Positions 18,820-26,090 of a DNA stretch of 64,000 nucleotides are shown here, in pieces. How positions within the stretch are numbered: position 1 is the first letter of the stretch; the number at the start of each line of letters is the position of its first letter. Origin of the DNA: JBDIAG01 sp963835085 (lineage in GTDB: Bacteria > Actinomycetota > Actinomycetes > Actinomycetales > CAWJMD01); assembly GCA_963835085.1 (NCBI GenBank), contig CAWIED010000001.1, forward strand, positions 3,472,001 to 3,536,000, in the 5' to 3' direction. Below the pieces are notes generated by a model. The model made no database searches. It had not been told where the DNA came from and worked only from the letters and a program-made list of their open reading frames with translations. A program made the position numbers and the translations under genes.

Positions 18820-19646
18820 TCGCCGTCGTCATCGCCGAAGGCATCGCCATCGTCCTGCTGGGAGTGCTGGTGGTGGGGCTGTTGCGCGGCTATGCCCAGG
18901 TGCTGCGGACGTTGCACGAAGCCGGCCTCGGCGATCCCGCCGAGCAAGCCGCGAGCGCCGGCCCCCAGGAGCTGCCCTTCGGGGTGCATCCCGGGATGGC
19001 CCTGCCGCGTGACAATCCCGGTGCGGGGCATGACATCTCGGGGCGGACGCCCGGCGGAGACGTCGTGGCGCTGCGCGTCACCGGCGCCGAACACGACACC
19101 CTGGTGGCGTTCCTGTCGAGCGGTTGCCTGACCTGCGCTCATTTCTGGGACGCCTTCTCCCGAGGCGTCACGCTGCCCAAGCGTGCCCGCCTGGTGATCG
19201 TCACCAAGGGAACGGACGAGGAGTCGGTCTCGGCGCTGCGTTCGCTGCAGCCGCGTGGCATCGCGGTGGTGATGTCGAGCGAGGTGTGGCAGGAGTACTC
19301 GATCCCGCTCGCTCCGTATTTCGTCTACATCGACGGGCCGAGCGGCAAGGTGCGCGGCGAAGGCGCGGCCAGCACCTGGGACCAGGTGGACAACCTTATG
19401 CGGCAGGGTCTCGCCGATCAGGACGCAGGCCAGGGCCAGGTGGTGGGCGGCAGTGGTACCGGTGACGGCGAGTTCCGTGAGGCTCGCGCCGATCGGGAGC
19501 TGATGGCCGCCGGCATCTTCCCCGGACACCCGAGCCTGTACGAGCCTCCGGAGCAGGTCGATCTCGACCAGAGCGAACACTCGGGGCACGGCATCGCCGG
19601 GCAGGGTCATTCAGGGCAGGGCCGTTCCGGGCACGACCTGCACTGA
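18816..19646 (+). CDS. MauD-like membrane-anchored thioredoxin-fold protein
   Basis: 276 residues. One N-terminal membrane helix (about residues 3-25), then a thioredoxin-like domain whose redox motif is C-L-T-C (SSGCLTCAHFWDAF, about residue 102). The ending of the fold (PLAPYFVYIDGPSGKVRGEG) matches TlpA/MauD proteins. Unusual: a C-terminal tail of about 80 residues ending in a His/Gly-rich stretch (HSGHGIAGQGHSGQGRSGHD), which may bind metal. Likely disulfide isomerase for the cysteine-rich MauA-like product of the unit; the domain is expected outside the membrane. Confidence 0.87.
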   Translation: MIAVVIAEGIAIVLLGVLVVGLLRGYAQVLRTLHEAGLGDPAEQAASAGPQELPFGVHPGMALPRDNPGAGHDISGRTPGGDVVALRVTGAEHDTLVAFLSSGCLTCAHFWDAFSRGVTLPKRARLVIVTKGTDEESVSALRSLQPRGIAVVMSSEVWQEYSIPLAPYFVYIDGPSGKVRGEGAASTWDQVDNLMRQGLADQDAGQGQVVGGSGTGDGEFREARADRELMAAGIFPGHPSLYEPPEQVDLDQSEHSGHGIAGQGHSGQGRSGHDLH

Positions 19647-19649
19647 GCC

Positions 19650-19745
19650 ATGCCTGTCTCTGCCTGGACCCCTGCCGCAGCCATGCTTGTCGTCGGCGTG
19701 CCACTCGCGGTGCTGGCTGCTTGGCGGTCGACATGGAGCCCTTGA
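19650..19745 (+). CDS. putative 31-residue single-helix peptide
   Basis: ATG three bases after the MauD-like stop and ending ten bases before the next gene. Reads MPVSAWTPAAAMLVVGVPLA and continues as one hydrophobic helix ending RSTWSP. It fills the space between two genes of the operon and is compatible with translational coupling, but its shortness makes it uncertain. It could be a small subunit of the membrane complex, or chance. Confidence 0.35.
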   Translation: MPVSAWTPAAAMLVVGVPLAVLAAWRSTWSP

Positions 19746-19754
19746 GGCGAGTCG

Positions 19755-20363
19755 ATGCTCTCGAGCATCACTCCGCTCGGGGAGCGGGGACGCAGGGCGC
19801 GATGGCCGCTGACCATCACCTATTACCTCGTCGGGTCTGTGCTCGGCGGGGGGCTGATCGGAGCGTTGGCCGGATTGGCGGGCTTTGCTGTCTTCAGCCT
19901 CGTCCCGCTGCCCCTGGGGTGGCGGCTGGGCCTGCTTGCGGTGGCCGCGGCGGCCGGCGCGGCGCTGGACACCGATCGGCTGCGCAGCCGGCTGCCCACT
20001 ATTCACCGGCAGGTCAACGAAGACTGGCTCGACCTGTACCGGCCGTGGGTCTACGGCGGCGGGTTCGGCTTTCAGCTCGGCCTGGGAGTCGTGACCATCG
20101 TGACCACGGCGGCCGTGTACCTCCTGCTGCTCGTGGCATTGCTGGCCGGGAGTTGGCAGGTGGGGCTGGCGCTCGGAACCGTCTTCGGGCTGTCACGGGC
20201 GCTGCCGATCCTGCGGATGCGCACCGTCACCACCTCCGACCGGCTGGCGACGCTCTTCCGACGACTCGCGGCCGCCGAAGGCCGAGCCCGTTTGACGCTC
20301 ATTGCGACACAAGGAGGAATCGCCGGATTGGCCCTATACGCGGCAGTGGTAGTCACGGCATGA
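19755..20363 (+). CDS. polytopic membrane protein, MauF/CcdA-like
   Basis: 202 residues with GAGG before the ATG. About five or six membrane helices. The centre (YGGGFGFQLGLGVVTIVTTAAVYLLLL with FGLSRALPIL) recalls the glycine-rich first helix and proline motif of CcdA/DsbD/MauF proteins, but the paired membrane cysteines of CcdA are absent: the protein has no cysteine. By position, between MauD and MauA-like genes, it is a candidate MauF equivalent. Tentative. Confidence 0.55.
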   Translation: MLSSITPLGERGRRARWPLTITYYLVGSVLGGGLIGALAGLAGFAVFSLVPLPLGWRLGLLAVAAAAGAALDTDRLRSRLPTIHRQVNEDWLDLYRPWVYGGGFGFQLGLGVVTIVTTAAVYLLLLVALLAGSWQVGLALGTVFGLSRALPILRMRTVTTSDRLATLFRRLAAAEGRARLTLIATQGGIAGLALYAAVVVTA

Positions 20364-20391
20364 TCTGCACCGGTCACCCAGGAGGCAACGA

Positions 20392-20844
20392 ATGAAGATC
20401 GCATCCCACGGCCTGACGGTTCAGTCGGCCACTCCGGTCGACGCCCGCATCTTCCAGCGCCAGGCGATGGACGGGGAGACGACCCATCCCGTTGTGCAGA
20501 TCAGCACGACATCGATGCCCGACAGCACCGGCGACTACGGCAGCGGCGCCGTCGACGTCCTGGGCCCGAACGACGTGTTCCTCACGCTGGTGGAGTTCGG
20601 GGCAGCCGAGGTCGCCTCGCCCCTGTTCGCCACGAAGGGGCTGCCGAAGACCCTCAACCCCAACGACTTCAGCCGCGACGCCCTGCAGCGGGTGCAGAAA
20701 GGGCAGTCGGGAATGCAGTTCTGGTTCTCCGAGGCCGGACGAGCCTTCTGCCTCTACATCGTTCTCGGCAGCCACGCCAACCGCCGACGTCTGATGCCCA
20801 AGGCCACCGCGATGGTGCAGTCACTGCAGATCGGGCCCAACTGA
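20392..20844 (+). CDS. conserved unknown protein of the Mau-like unit
   Basis: 150 residues behind AGGAGG. No signal peptide or membrane helix; mixed alpha/beta with MKIASHGLTVQSATPVDARIF at the start and an AFCLYIVLGSHANRRRLMPKA segment near the end, compatible with a small cytoplasmic domain of the PsbP/Mog1 kind, but I do not recognise the family. It sits 28 bp after the MauF-like gene and 43 bp before the MauA-like gene. Possibly helps secretion or maturation of that protein. Confidence 0.75.
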   Translation: MKIASHGLTVQSATPVDARIFQRQAMDGETTHPVVQISTTSMPDSTGDYGSGAVDVLGPNDVFLTLVEFGAAEVASPLFATKGLPKTLNPNDFSRDALQRVQKGQSGMQFWFSEAGRAFCLYIVLGSHANRRRLMPKATAMVQSLQIGPN

Positions 20845-20887
20845 TGACGTGCCACACAGCCATTCCCACTCGAAGCGGAGCGCCACG

Positions 20888-22258
20888 ATGACCCTTCTCG
20901 ACGAGGTTCGCAGCCCGGCACTGACAGAGCAGACCGGTGGCGCGAAGCAACCGTCCCCCGCCCCGGCGCGCCAGCGCGGCACCGCCCTGGTCGACAAGCT
21001 GGGCGCGCTGCTGCTCTCGCGCACGTCGCGGCGCGGCTTCTTCTCCATGTCGGCCGTCGTGGGCGCAGCGATGGTCACCGAGCCCAAGGCGTACGCGCTC
21101 ACGCCCACCAGCGCCTACGCCTCGGTCTGCGGGCCCGACAGCGCCTGCAGCGGGGGCTACACGGCCTTCTGCTGCACCATCAACGCCGGCAAGAACACCT
21201 GCCCACCGGGCAGCCTGGCCGGTGGCTGGTGGAAGGCCGACGGCTCCGGGTTCTGCTGCGGCGGGGCGCGCTACTACATCGACTGCCATTACACCTGCTC
21301 GTGCGGCTGCGCCGGCGGCAGCCGGTTCTGCGGCGCCGGTTGTCACGCCGGTTCGTGCACGTGCGCCGGCGGCGACTGCGACAAGCGGCGGGTCAACTGC
21401 AACGTCTTCAGGTACGGCCAGTGCAACACCCAGGTCTCGTGCACCGGGCCGGTGCTGTGCCGGGTGATCAGCTGCACGCCACCCTGGAAGCAGTTCAACT
21501 GCAGCAGCTCATCGGCCACCGACAACGCGACGGGCCCCCACTCCGCCTCCTGCCTGCCCGGTACGGGCTGCCTGCCCACCATCGACCAGTGGTGGTGGGA
21601 CCACGGCGGCCCCGGCAACACCGTCGGCAACCCGATTCAGGCCTCGGTCGTCAATACCGCCATCGGCGGCGGCACCAAGCGGAACTTCACGCAGGCTCTG
21701 GTGATCAACACGCCCGCGCGCGGCATCCTGCAGATCAACTCCGGGATGCGCGACACCTACCTCAACCTCGGCGCCGAGACCTCACCCTTGGGGCTGCCCC
21801 GGGCCAACGAGGCCGCAGCGCCAGGTGGCGGCCTGATCCAGCAGTTCGACGGCGGTCAGATGTTCTGGCTGCCCGGAACCACTCTGGCCGTGGGACTGTG
21901 GGGAGACCCGCTCGCCCGCTATCAGCGGCTCGGCGGCCCCGGCAACCTGGGCTATCCGATCTCGATGGGCCAGTCGGTGACCGGCGGTATTCGAGACATC
22001 ACCACCGGCGGACGCATCTACACCCGCACCGACGGCGCCTCGTTCGTGCTCTACGGCCCGATTCTGAATGCCTACATCCAGCAGGCAGAATCGGCCGGCC
22101 AGCTCGGCATGCCCGCCTCCACGGTGCACTCCCTGACCTGGAAGCGCCTGCGCAACACTCCACCCGCGCAGGCTCCGCTGCAGGCCGTCGACTTCGTGGG
22201 CGGGCGCATCACTTATAACAGCAACACCGGTCAGATCACTGTGGAGACCACGGCCTGA
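20888..22258 (+). CDS. Tat-exported MauA-like cysteine-rich protein with LGFP repeats
   Basis: 456 residues, GGAG before ATG 20888. A 45-residue lead precedes a twin-arginine signal (SRRGFF, residues 47-52; helix to about 70). Residues 81-241 hold 24 cysteines; CCTINAGKNTCPPGS then GGWWKADGSGFCC and a YYIDCHYTCSCGC stretch align with the methylamine dehydrogenase light chain (CSCCGGTTTTCPPGS, SWIGTC, YHDCCG). In MauA two tryptophans are fused to tryptophan tryptophylquinone; W114 or W115 and W200 are candidates here. Residues about 290-440 are LGFP repeats (TSPLGLPRANE, GNLGYPIS, AGQLGMPAST), which in actinobacteria attach proteins to the cell wall. Upstream MauE/MauD-like proteins would form its disulfides. 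No heavy chain and no MauG gene are present. Confidence 0.8.
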   Translation: MTLLDEVRSPALTEQTGGAKQPSPAPARQRGTALVDKLGALLLSRTSRRGFFSMSAVVGAAMVTEPKAYALTPTSAYASVCGPDSACSGGYTAFCCTINAGKNTCPPGSLAGGWWKADGSGFCCGGARYYIDCHYTCSCGCAGGSRFCGAGCHAGSCTCAGGDCDKRRVNCNVFRYGQCNTQVSCTGPVLCRVISCTPPWKQFNCSSSSATDNATGPHSASCLPGTGCLPTIDQWWWDHGGPGNTVGNPIQASVVNTAIGGGTKRNFTQALVINTPARGILQINSGMRDTYLNLGAETSPLGLPRANEAAAPGGGLIQQFDGGQMFWLPGTTLAVGLWGDPLARYQRLGGPGNLGYPISMGQSVTGGIRDITTGGRIYTRTDGASFVLYGPILNAYIQQAESAGQLGMPASTVHSLTWKRLRNTPPAQAPLQAVDFVGGRITYNSNTGQITVETTA

Positions 22259-22399
22259 GCCGGGCGCGGGGACGGCCTGGGCTGGGCTTGGGGACCAGGC
22301 GACTGGCCGCTCTTGCTTCTGTGCTTGACCCTTTGAGCCGCTACGGCCCAGTCGAGACGTACAGGTGCGGCTCTCCATCGGGAGGGCAGAGCCGGTCGA

Positions 22400-22488
22400 T
22401 GTCCTTTATCCGACACGATTACCAGTCAGCGATGTCGGCTGAGCACAAAATCCGAGGTCGCCGCAGCGATCGTGTCGGATAAAGGACA
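22400..22488. repeat. 89-bp element with perfect 20-bp terminal inverted repeats
   Basis: TGTCCTTTATCCGACACGAT at 22400-22419 and its exact complement at 22469-22488, separated by 49 bp. Lies between the convergent MauA-like gene and the broken lipoprotein gene, ending six bases before the latter's stop codon. It may be a miniature transposon-like element or a very strong bidirectional terminator. No target duplication is evident. Confidence 0.75.
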
Positions 22489-22494
22489 CGCGAG

Positions 22495-23111
22495 CTAGGG
22501 GGATGCAGTAGCAGAGGGAGTCGAACCCGGCGGCGGAGTGATGCCGGCCGTGTAGACCTTGGTTGAGCCCTTGTTCACCACGACGTAGTCGGAACCCGCT
22601 GTGAGCTGACGAAGGTACTCGGCGAAGGCCTCCGTCTCGCTGGCGTGCTGTTCCGAGGTGGCCACGCTGGCACGCTCCCCGGGTGCCGCGAGCGCGTAGA
22701 CGTAGCCCTGCGACTGGGCGAGGAGCACGTACTGGAACTGCGGGAAGCGCACTGACGGAGACGGTTTGGAACGTACCCGACCTGGGTGCCACGAACCAGC
22801 CGACGCTCTGCTCCTGCCCTTGGCCGTTCAGTCCCACCGCAACGGCCACCTCGTCCGCATCGGATCTATCGATGTACAGCGGACGCACTGAGGCGTGCCC
22901 TGACCAAGCGGTCTTCAACTTCACGAGAGCGGCTTGATCTCCTATGAGAGCGCCTCGGGGAGCCCACGACGCCAAAGGGCCCGTTTCATGTGGGGGCAGC
23001 GGTTTCACGTGAGGCACTGGTCGAGGACTTGGTCCCGGTGGAACTGCAACTGGCCAGGGCTGCAGCGATGACGAGAAGGCCGCGGGTTCTGTTGCCCAAA
23101 CTCGAAAGCAT
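22495..23111 (-). pseudogene. lipoprotein of unknown function, two frameshifts
   Basis: Pieces in three successive frames form one protein of about 205 residues. The start (MLSSLGNRTRG, hydrophobic stretch, lipobox LASC) is a lipoprotein signal; then near 23005 the frame shifts to VKPLPPHETGPLASWAP continuing through VRPLYIDRSDADEVAVAVGL; near 22745 it shifts again to RFPQFQYVLLAQSQGYVYALA and ends TPSATASP. I do not recognise the family. Two slips make real decay more likely here than in the single-slip genes. Confidence 0.65.
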
Positions 23112-23241
23112 CCCCCTGCGCGGATACGTCATTGCGCGAGCGCGAGATCCCCCACTGAGCACGTCGTAGCCGTTTACCTGAACGTCTACATGGCGCAGGT
23201 GGCAGCCACCGCGACTCACTGCGGTGGCGCCTCGTCAGGCT

Positions 23242-23961
23242 CTAGCTCAGTCCTCGAATGTCACTGTCAGCCGGCAGGACGTCCGTCTGAGCTGGCAGGT
23301 TTGCGACACCGATGGGGCAGGTGAGGCCGTTGGGCCCGTGGTTGCAGTAGCCGCCCGGATTCTTGAAGAGGTATTGCTGGTGATAGCCCTCGGCGTAATA
23401 GAACGGGCCGGCCTGCTCGGCGGGCTTGAACTCGGTGGCGATCGGCGCCAACCGATGCCTCTCCAACTCGGCACCGAAGGCTGCGCTGGTCGACTCGACG
23501 GCGGCCTTCTGCGCCGGAGTCGTCCAGTAGATGGCCGAGCGGTACTGGGTCCCGATGTCGTTGCCCTGCCGGTTGGCGGTGGTGGGGTCGTGGTTCTCCC
23601 AGAAGACCTTGAGCAGCGCCTCGGGACTCGTCACCGCGGGGTCGTACGCCACCATGATCGCCTCGGCATGGCCGGTCCGGCCGCTGCAGGTCTCCTCGTA
23701 GGTGGGGTTCTCGGTGAAGCCGCCCATGTAACCGACGGCCGTCGTCACCACGCCCGGTTGCCGCCAGAAAAGGCGCTCACCGCCCCAGAAGCAGCCCATG
23801 GCCACATACAGCACCTCGGTGCCCTCGGGCCACGGGCCTTTCAGCGGGGTACCCAACGCTTCGTGCAGTTCCGGCACGGGGAAGCGCGGCGACGACGTGC
23901 CGCGCAGCGCGCTCTCGGCGGTCACCGCGACGGGTTCAGGTCGTCCGAAAAGTCGCATCAT
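23242..23961 (-). CDS. msrA: peptide methionine-S-sulfoxide reductase
   Basis: 239 residues; AAGGAG precedes two adjacent ATG codons (23961, 23958). Reduces methionine-S-sulfoxide in proteins using thioredoxin. Active-site GCFWG with C57; EETCSGRTGHAEAI, the substrate block FWENHDPTTANRQGNDIGTQYRS and the C-terminal resolving cysteines in NPGGYCNHGPNGLTCP are all present. The N-terminal extension (about 45 residues before the domain) is of the long E. coli type. Cytoplasmic. Confidence 0.96.
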   Translation of the reverse strand: MMRLFGRPEPVAVTAESALRGTSSPRFPVPELHEALGTPLKGPWPEGTEVLYVAMGCFWGGERLFWRQPGVVTTAVGYMGGFTENPTYEETCSGRTGHAEAIMVAYDPAVTSPEALLKVFWENHDPTTANRQGNDIGTQYRSAIYWTTPAQKAAVESTSAAFGAELERHRLAPIATEFKPAEQAGPFYYAEGYHQQYLFKNPGGYCNHGPNGLTCPIGVANLPAQTDVLPADSDIRGLS

Positions 23962-24024
23962 CTCTCCTTACAGCGAGTCTCCAGCCCGCACAACACCGAC
24001 GGAGGCCCGCATCATCCGTGGCCG

Positions 24025-24852
24025 TCAGGCGAACTCGGCCAGCACGGCGTCGTTGAAGGGTGGCCAGACCTGGGCGGCCCAGGCGTCGAAGCGACGATCG
24101 GTCAATGCCACGCAGGCGAGCCCGGCCGCGGGGTCGACCCACAGGAAGGTGCCCGCGGCGCCGAAGTGCCCAAACGTCTGCGGCGAATTGGTGGCACCCG
24201 TCCAGTGCGGGCTCTTGTGGCCGCGGATCTCGAAGCCGAGACCCCACGGATTGGGCACCTGACGACCGAAGCCGGGCAGCACACCCTTCAGCTCGGGAAA
24301 GACGGGTTGGGTTGCGGCGGAAAGGCTCTCGCTTGACAGCAGGGTCGGCGACTGCAACTCCGCCGCGAACGACACCAGATCGTCGACGCTGGCGTGAGCA
24401 CCGTTGTGTGGTCCACCGGAGGGCCCCTCGATGCGCGCCGTGCCCATACCGAGCGGCTCGAAGACCGCCTCCCCGACGTAGTCGACGAAGGGCATCTCCG
24501 CACGCTTGGCGAGGTGGGCAGCGAGGGCTTCGAAGCCGGTGTTGGAGTAGATCCGGGTGCGACCCGGCTCGGTGACGATGCGCTCGGTGTCGAAGTCCAG
24601 GCCGGACGCGTGGGCCAGCAGGTGCCGCACCGTGGCGCCGGGCGGCCCTGCCGATTCGCCCAGCTCCAGCGCACCCTCCTCGATGGCGATGAGGGTGGCG
24701 TAGGCGGCGATGGGCTTGGTGACCGACGCCAGCTCATACACCCGGTCCGGGTCGCCGAAGCGCGCCACGACCTCGCCGTTCGCACGCACGACGGCGGCGC
24801 TGGCGTTCTCCACCGGCCATTGCGCCAGTTGCTCTTCCGCTGACTCAGCCAT
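24025..24852 (-). CDS. serine hydrolase, beta-lactamase/class C fold
   Basis: 275 residues. SxxK motif in ELASVTKP (about residue 43), YxN motif as YSN in RIYSNTGFEALA, and a third motif HFGAAG near residue 230. GATVRHLLAHASGLDFD is the usual second-helix signature. No signal peptide, so probably a cytoplasmic esterase or peptidase of the LACTB/EstB type rather than a secreted beta-lactamase. Preceded by GGAGG. Next to msrA on the same strand with a 63-bp gap. Confidence 0.9.
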   Translation of the reverse strand: MAESAEEQLAQWPVENASAAVVRANGEVVARFGDPDRVYELASVTKPIAAYATLIAIEEGALELGESAGPPGATVRHLLAHASGLDFDTERIVTEPGRTRIYSNTGFEALAAHLAKRAEMPFVDYVGEAVFEPLGMGTARIEGPSGGPHNGAHASVDDLVSFAAELQSPTLLSSESLSAATQPVFPELKGVLPGFGRQVPNPWGLGFEIRGHKSPHWTGATNSPQTFGHFGAAGTFLWVDPAAGLACVALTDRRFDAWAAQVWPPFNDAVLAEFA

Positions 24853-25148
24853 CCTCCGACCTTACTGGGCACAGTGCCCCCTCAGGTTGTCGATGACGGC
24901 CAGTCACGCTGGGTTCCAGCTGCTCCGCTGAGGCGCCCCGGGTCGCTAGGGCGTCCTCGGCCGCCCGGACGACACCAAGCCTCTGACCACTGTGGCCCGC
25001 GCACCGATTTCGGAGAACCGGCCCGGGAGAACCAGACCAGCCTCAAGCGTTCGGCGCTCTAGAAGCCTTCGCCCCTTACGAGAGGGACTTTGCCCATTAC
25101 GGCCGATTAATGCCCGCAGACGGCGGGAAATGCGGGTTGGTTTTCGGG

Positions 25149-25187
25149 GCTATGACAATGCCCCGCCACGTGGGGCATCGCCATAGC
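25149..25187. repeat. dispersed palindrome, copy 3
   Basis: Arms GCTATGACAATGCCCC and GGGGCATCGCCATAGC, 14 of 16 bases paired, 7-nt loop. Left arm identical to that of copy 2 at 9934; right arm carries two substitutions. Confidence 0.8.
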
Positions 25188-25320
25188 GACCCAACCCCCC
25201 CCCAGTCACCGAGCTACCGCGCAGATCGCCTAGCCCGCGATCAGGCCGCTATTCAATCCGCAACGGACATCCAGGCACCCCTGTCAACGTCGGCTGGTCG
25301 GGGGGTGTTGCGCAGGCTGA

Positions 25321-25410
25321 CGTCGGCCCCTGTTCGATTAAGGCGCGGAAGGATGTGCGCGTCAACAAGGAGACCGCTGCCGTCGGCCCCCTGCTCGATC
25401 AGGGCGCGGA
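25321..25410. repeat. degenerate direct repeat pair, 60-bp period
   Basis: CGTCGGCCCC followed by TGTTCGATTAAGGCGCGGA at 25321-25349 recurs with one inserted C and three substitutions at 25381-25410. Possibly the remnant of a repeat-protein gene on the minus strand. Confidence 0.5.
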
Positions 25411-25503
25411 CGATCTACATCTACTGCTGCGGCGTCAACGGTGATGAGTTCATCGACACTCTCCAGTGGCGGCGCGTTCACCGCCGTGGTCGGTGACCCT
25501 GGA

Positions 25504-25872
25504 CTATTCAATCCGATCCGGCCGGGCCGGGCCGGCGAGCAGGTACTGGGCGTCGAGCCAGGTTTGCAGCAGCACCGGCCCGTCATCGTCGTCGGCCACC
25601 CAGACGGCGAACCCTTGCCACCCGCGGGCCGGGTCTCGCCGCCATTGCACCAGCACGCCCGGCCATCGGCCGGGGCTCATCGGCGCGTCGATCACCCAGC
25701 AGTGCCGGGCACTGGGTACGCCTGGCGGCTGGCTCTGAACCTCCTGCGGAGCAGGGTCTTGCTGTACCGCAGGCGGTTGCGACGCGACGGGCGGCCCGAT
25801 CCCAGAGCGCGCGGAGCGCTCGGCCAGGGTCATCCCTGCGCGTGAGTTCATGCCGCCGGCCATGCCAGCCAT
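25504..25872 (-). CDS. actinobacterial hypothetical protein
   Basis: 122 residues from ATG 25872 (frame open to 25899). N-terminal half is low complexity (Pro/Gln/Ser). The C-terminal half is a compact domain, HCWVIDAPMSPGRWPGVLVQWRRD followed by GWQGFAVWVADDDDGPVLLQTWLDAQYL, a pattern I have seen in short actinobacterial proteins of unknown function (Trp/Val-rich beta domain ending in an LxxxxL helix). Divergent from the acyl-CoA dehydrogenase gene with a 218-bp gap. Confidence 0.65.
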   Translation of the reverse strand: MAGMAGGMNSRAGMTLAERSARSGIGPPVASQPPAVQQDPAPQEVQSQPPGVPSARHCWVIDAPMSPGRWPGVLVQWRRDPARGWQGFAVWVADDDDGPVLLQTWLDAQYLLAGPARPDRIE

Positions 25873-26034
25873 GGTGCGACATCGAACCTCTGTTCGCAAA
25901 TGACTCCGCTACGACCAGTGGGCCGGTCGGGTGACATCGGGTGGGCGAGCATGTCCGAAGGCAACCACGCACCGCTGACATCAGAGCCGCAAGGGCGTTG
26001 AAAGCGCCCAGCACACTCAAGCCGCTTGCACAAG

Positions 26035-26073
26035 TTACCGACTGGTAGCAGTATTGACATTACCGCTGAGTAA
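26035..26073 (+). promoter_or_regulatory. paired TTAC-N6-GTA operators upstream of fadE5-like gene
   Basis: TTACCGACTGGTAG at 26035-26048 and TTACCGCTGAGTAA at 26060-26073, 25 bp centre to centre; they also form a CAAGTTAC/GTAACTTG inverted repeat (26031-26038, 26070-26077). This resembles operators of TetR-family fatty-acid regulators in actinobacteria. The second site lies 17 bp before the ATG and next to GGGAGGA. Confidence 0.65.
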
Positions 26074-26090
26074 CTTGCTGGGAGGATCCG

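Larger units (their letters stand above)
24853..25503. other. 651-bp gap with repeats, no intact gene
   Basis: Contains palindrome copy 3 (25149-25187) and a pair of degenerate direct repeats (25321-25410). Read on the minus strand, the repeats translate to fragments like RALIEQGAD and LNRTGADVSLRN in different frames, reminiscent of ankyrin-type repeats, so a decayed gene is possible. No open frame is convincing. Confidence 0.45.

Noticed and set aside
24025..24852. Calling the serine hydrolase an antibiotic-resistance beta-lactamase
   Set aside because: There is no signal peptide and the motifs fit esterase-type members equally; resistance cannot be claimed.
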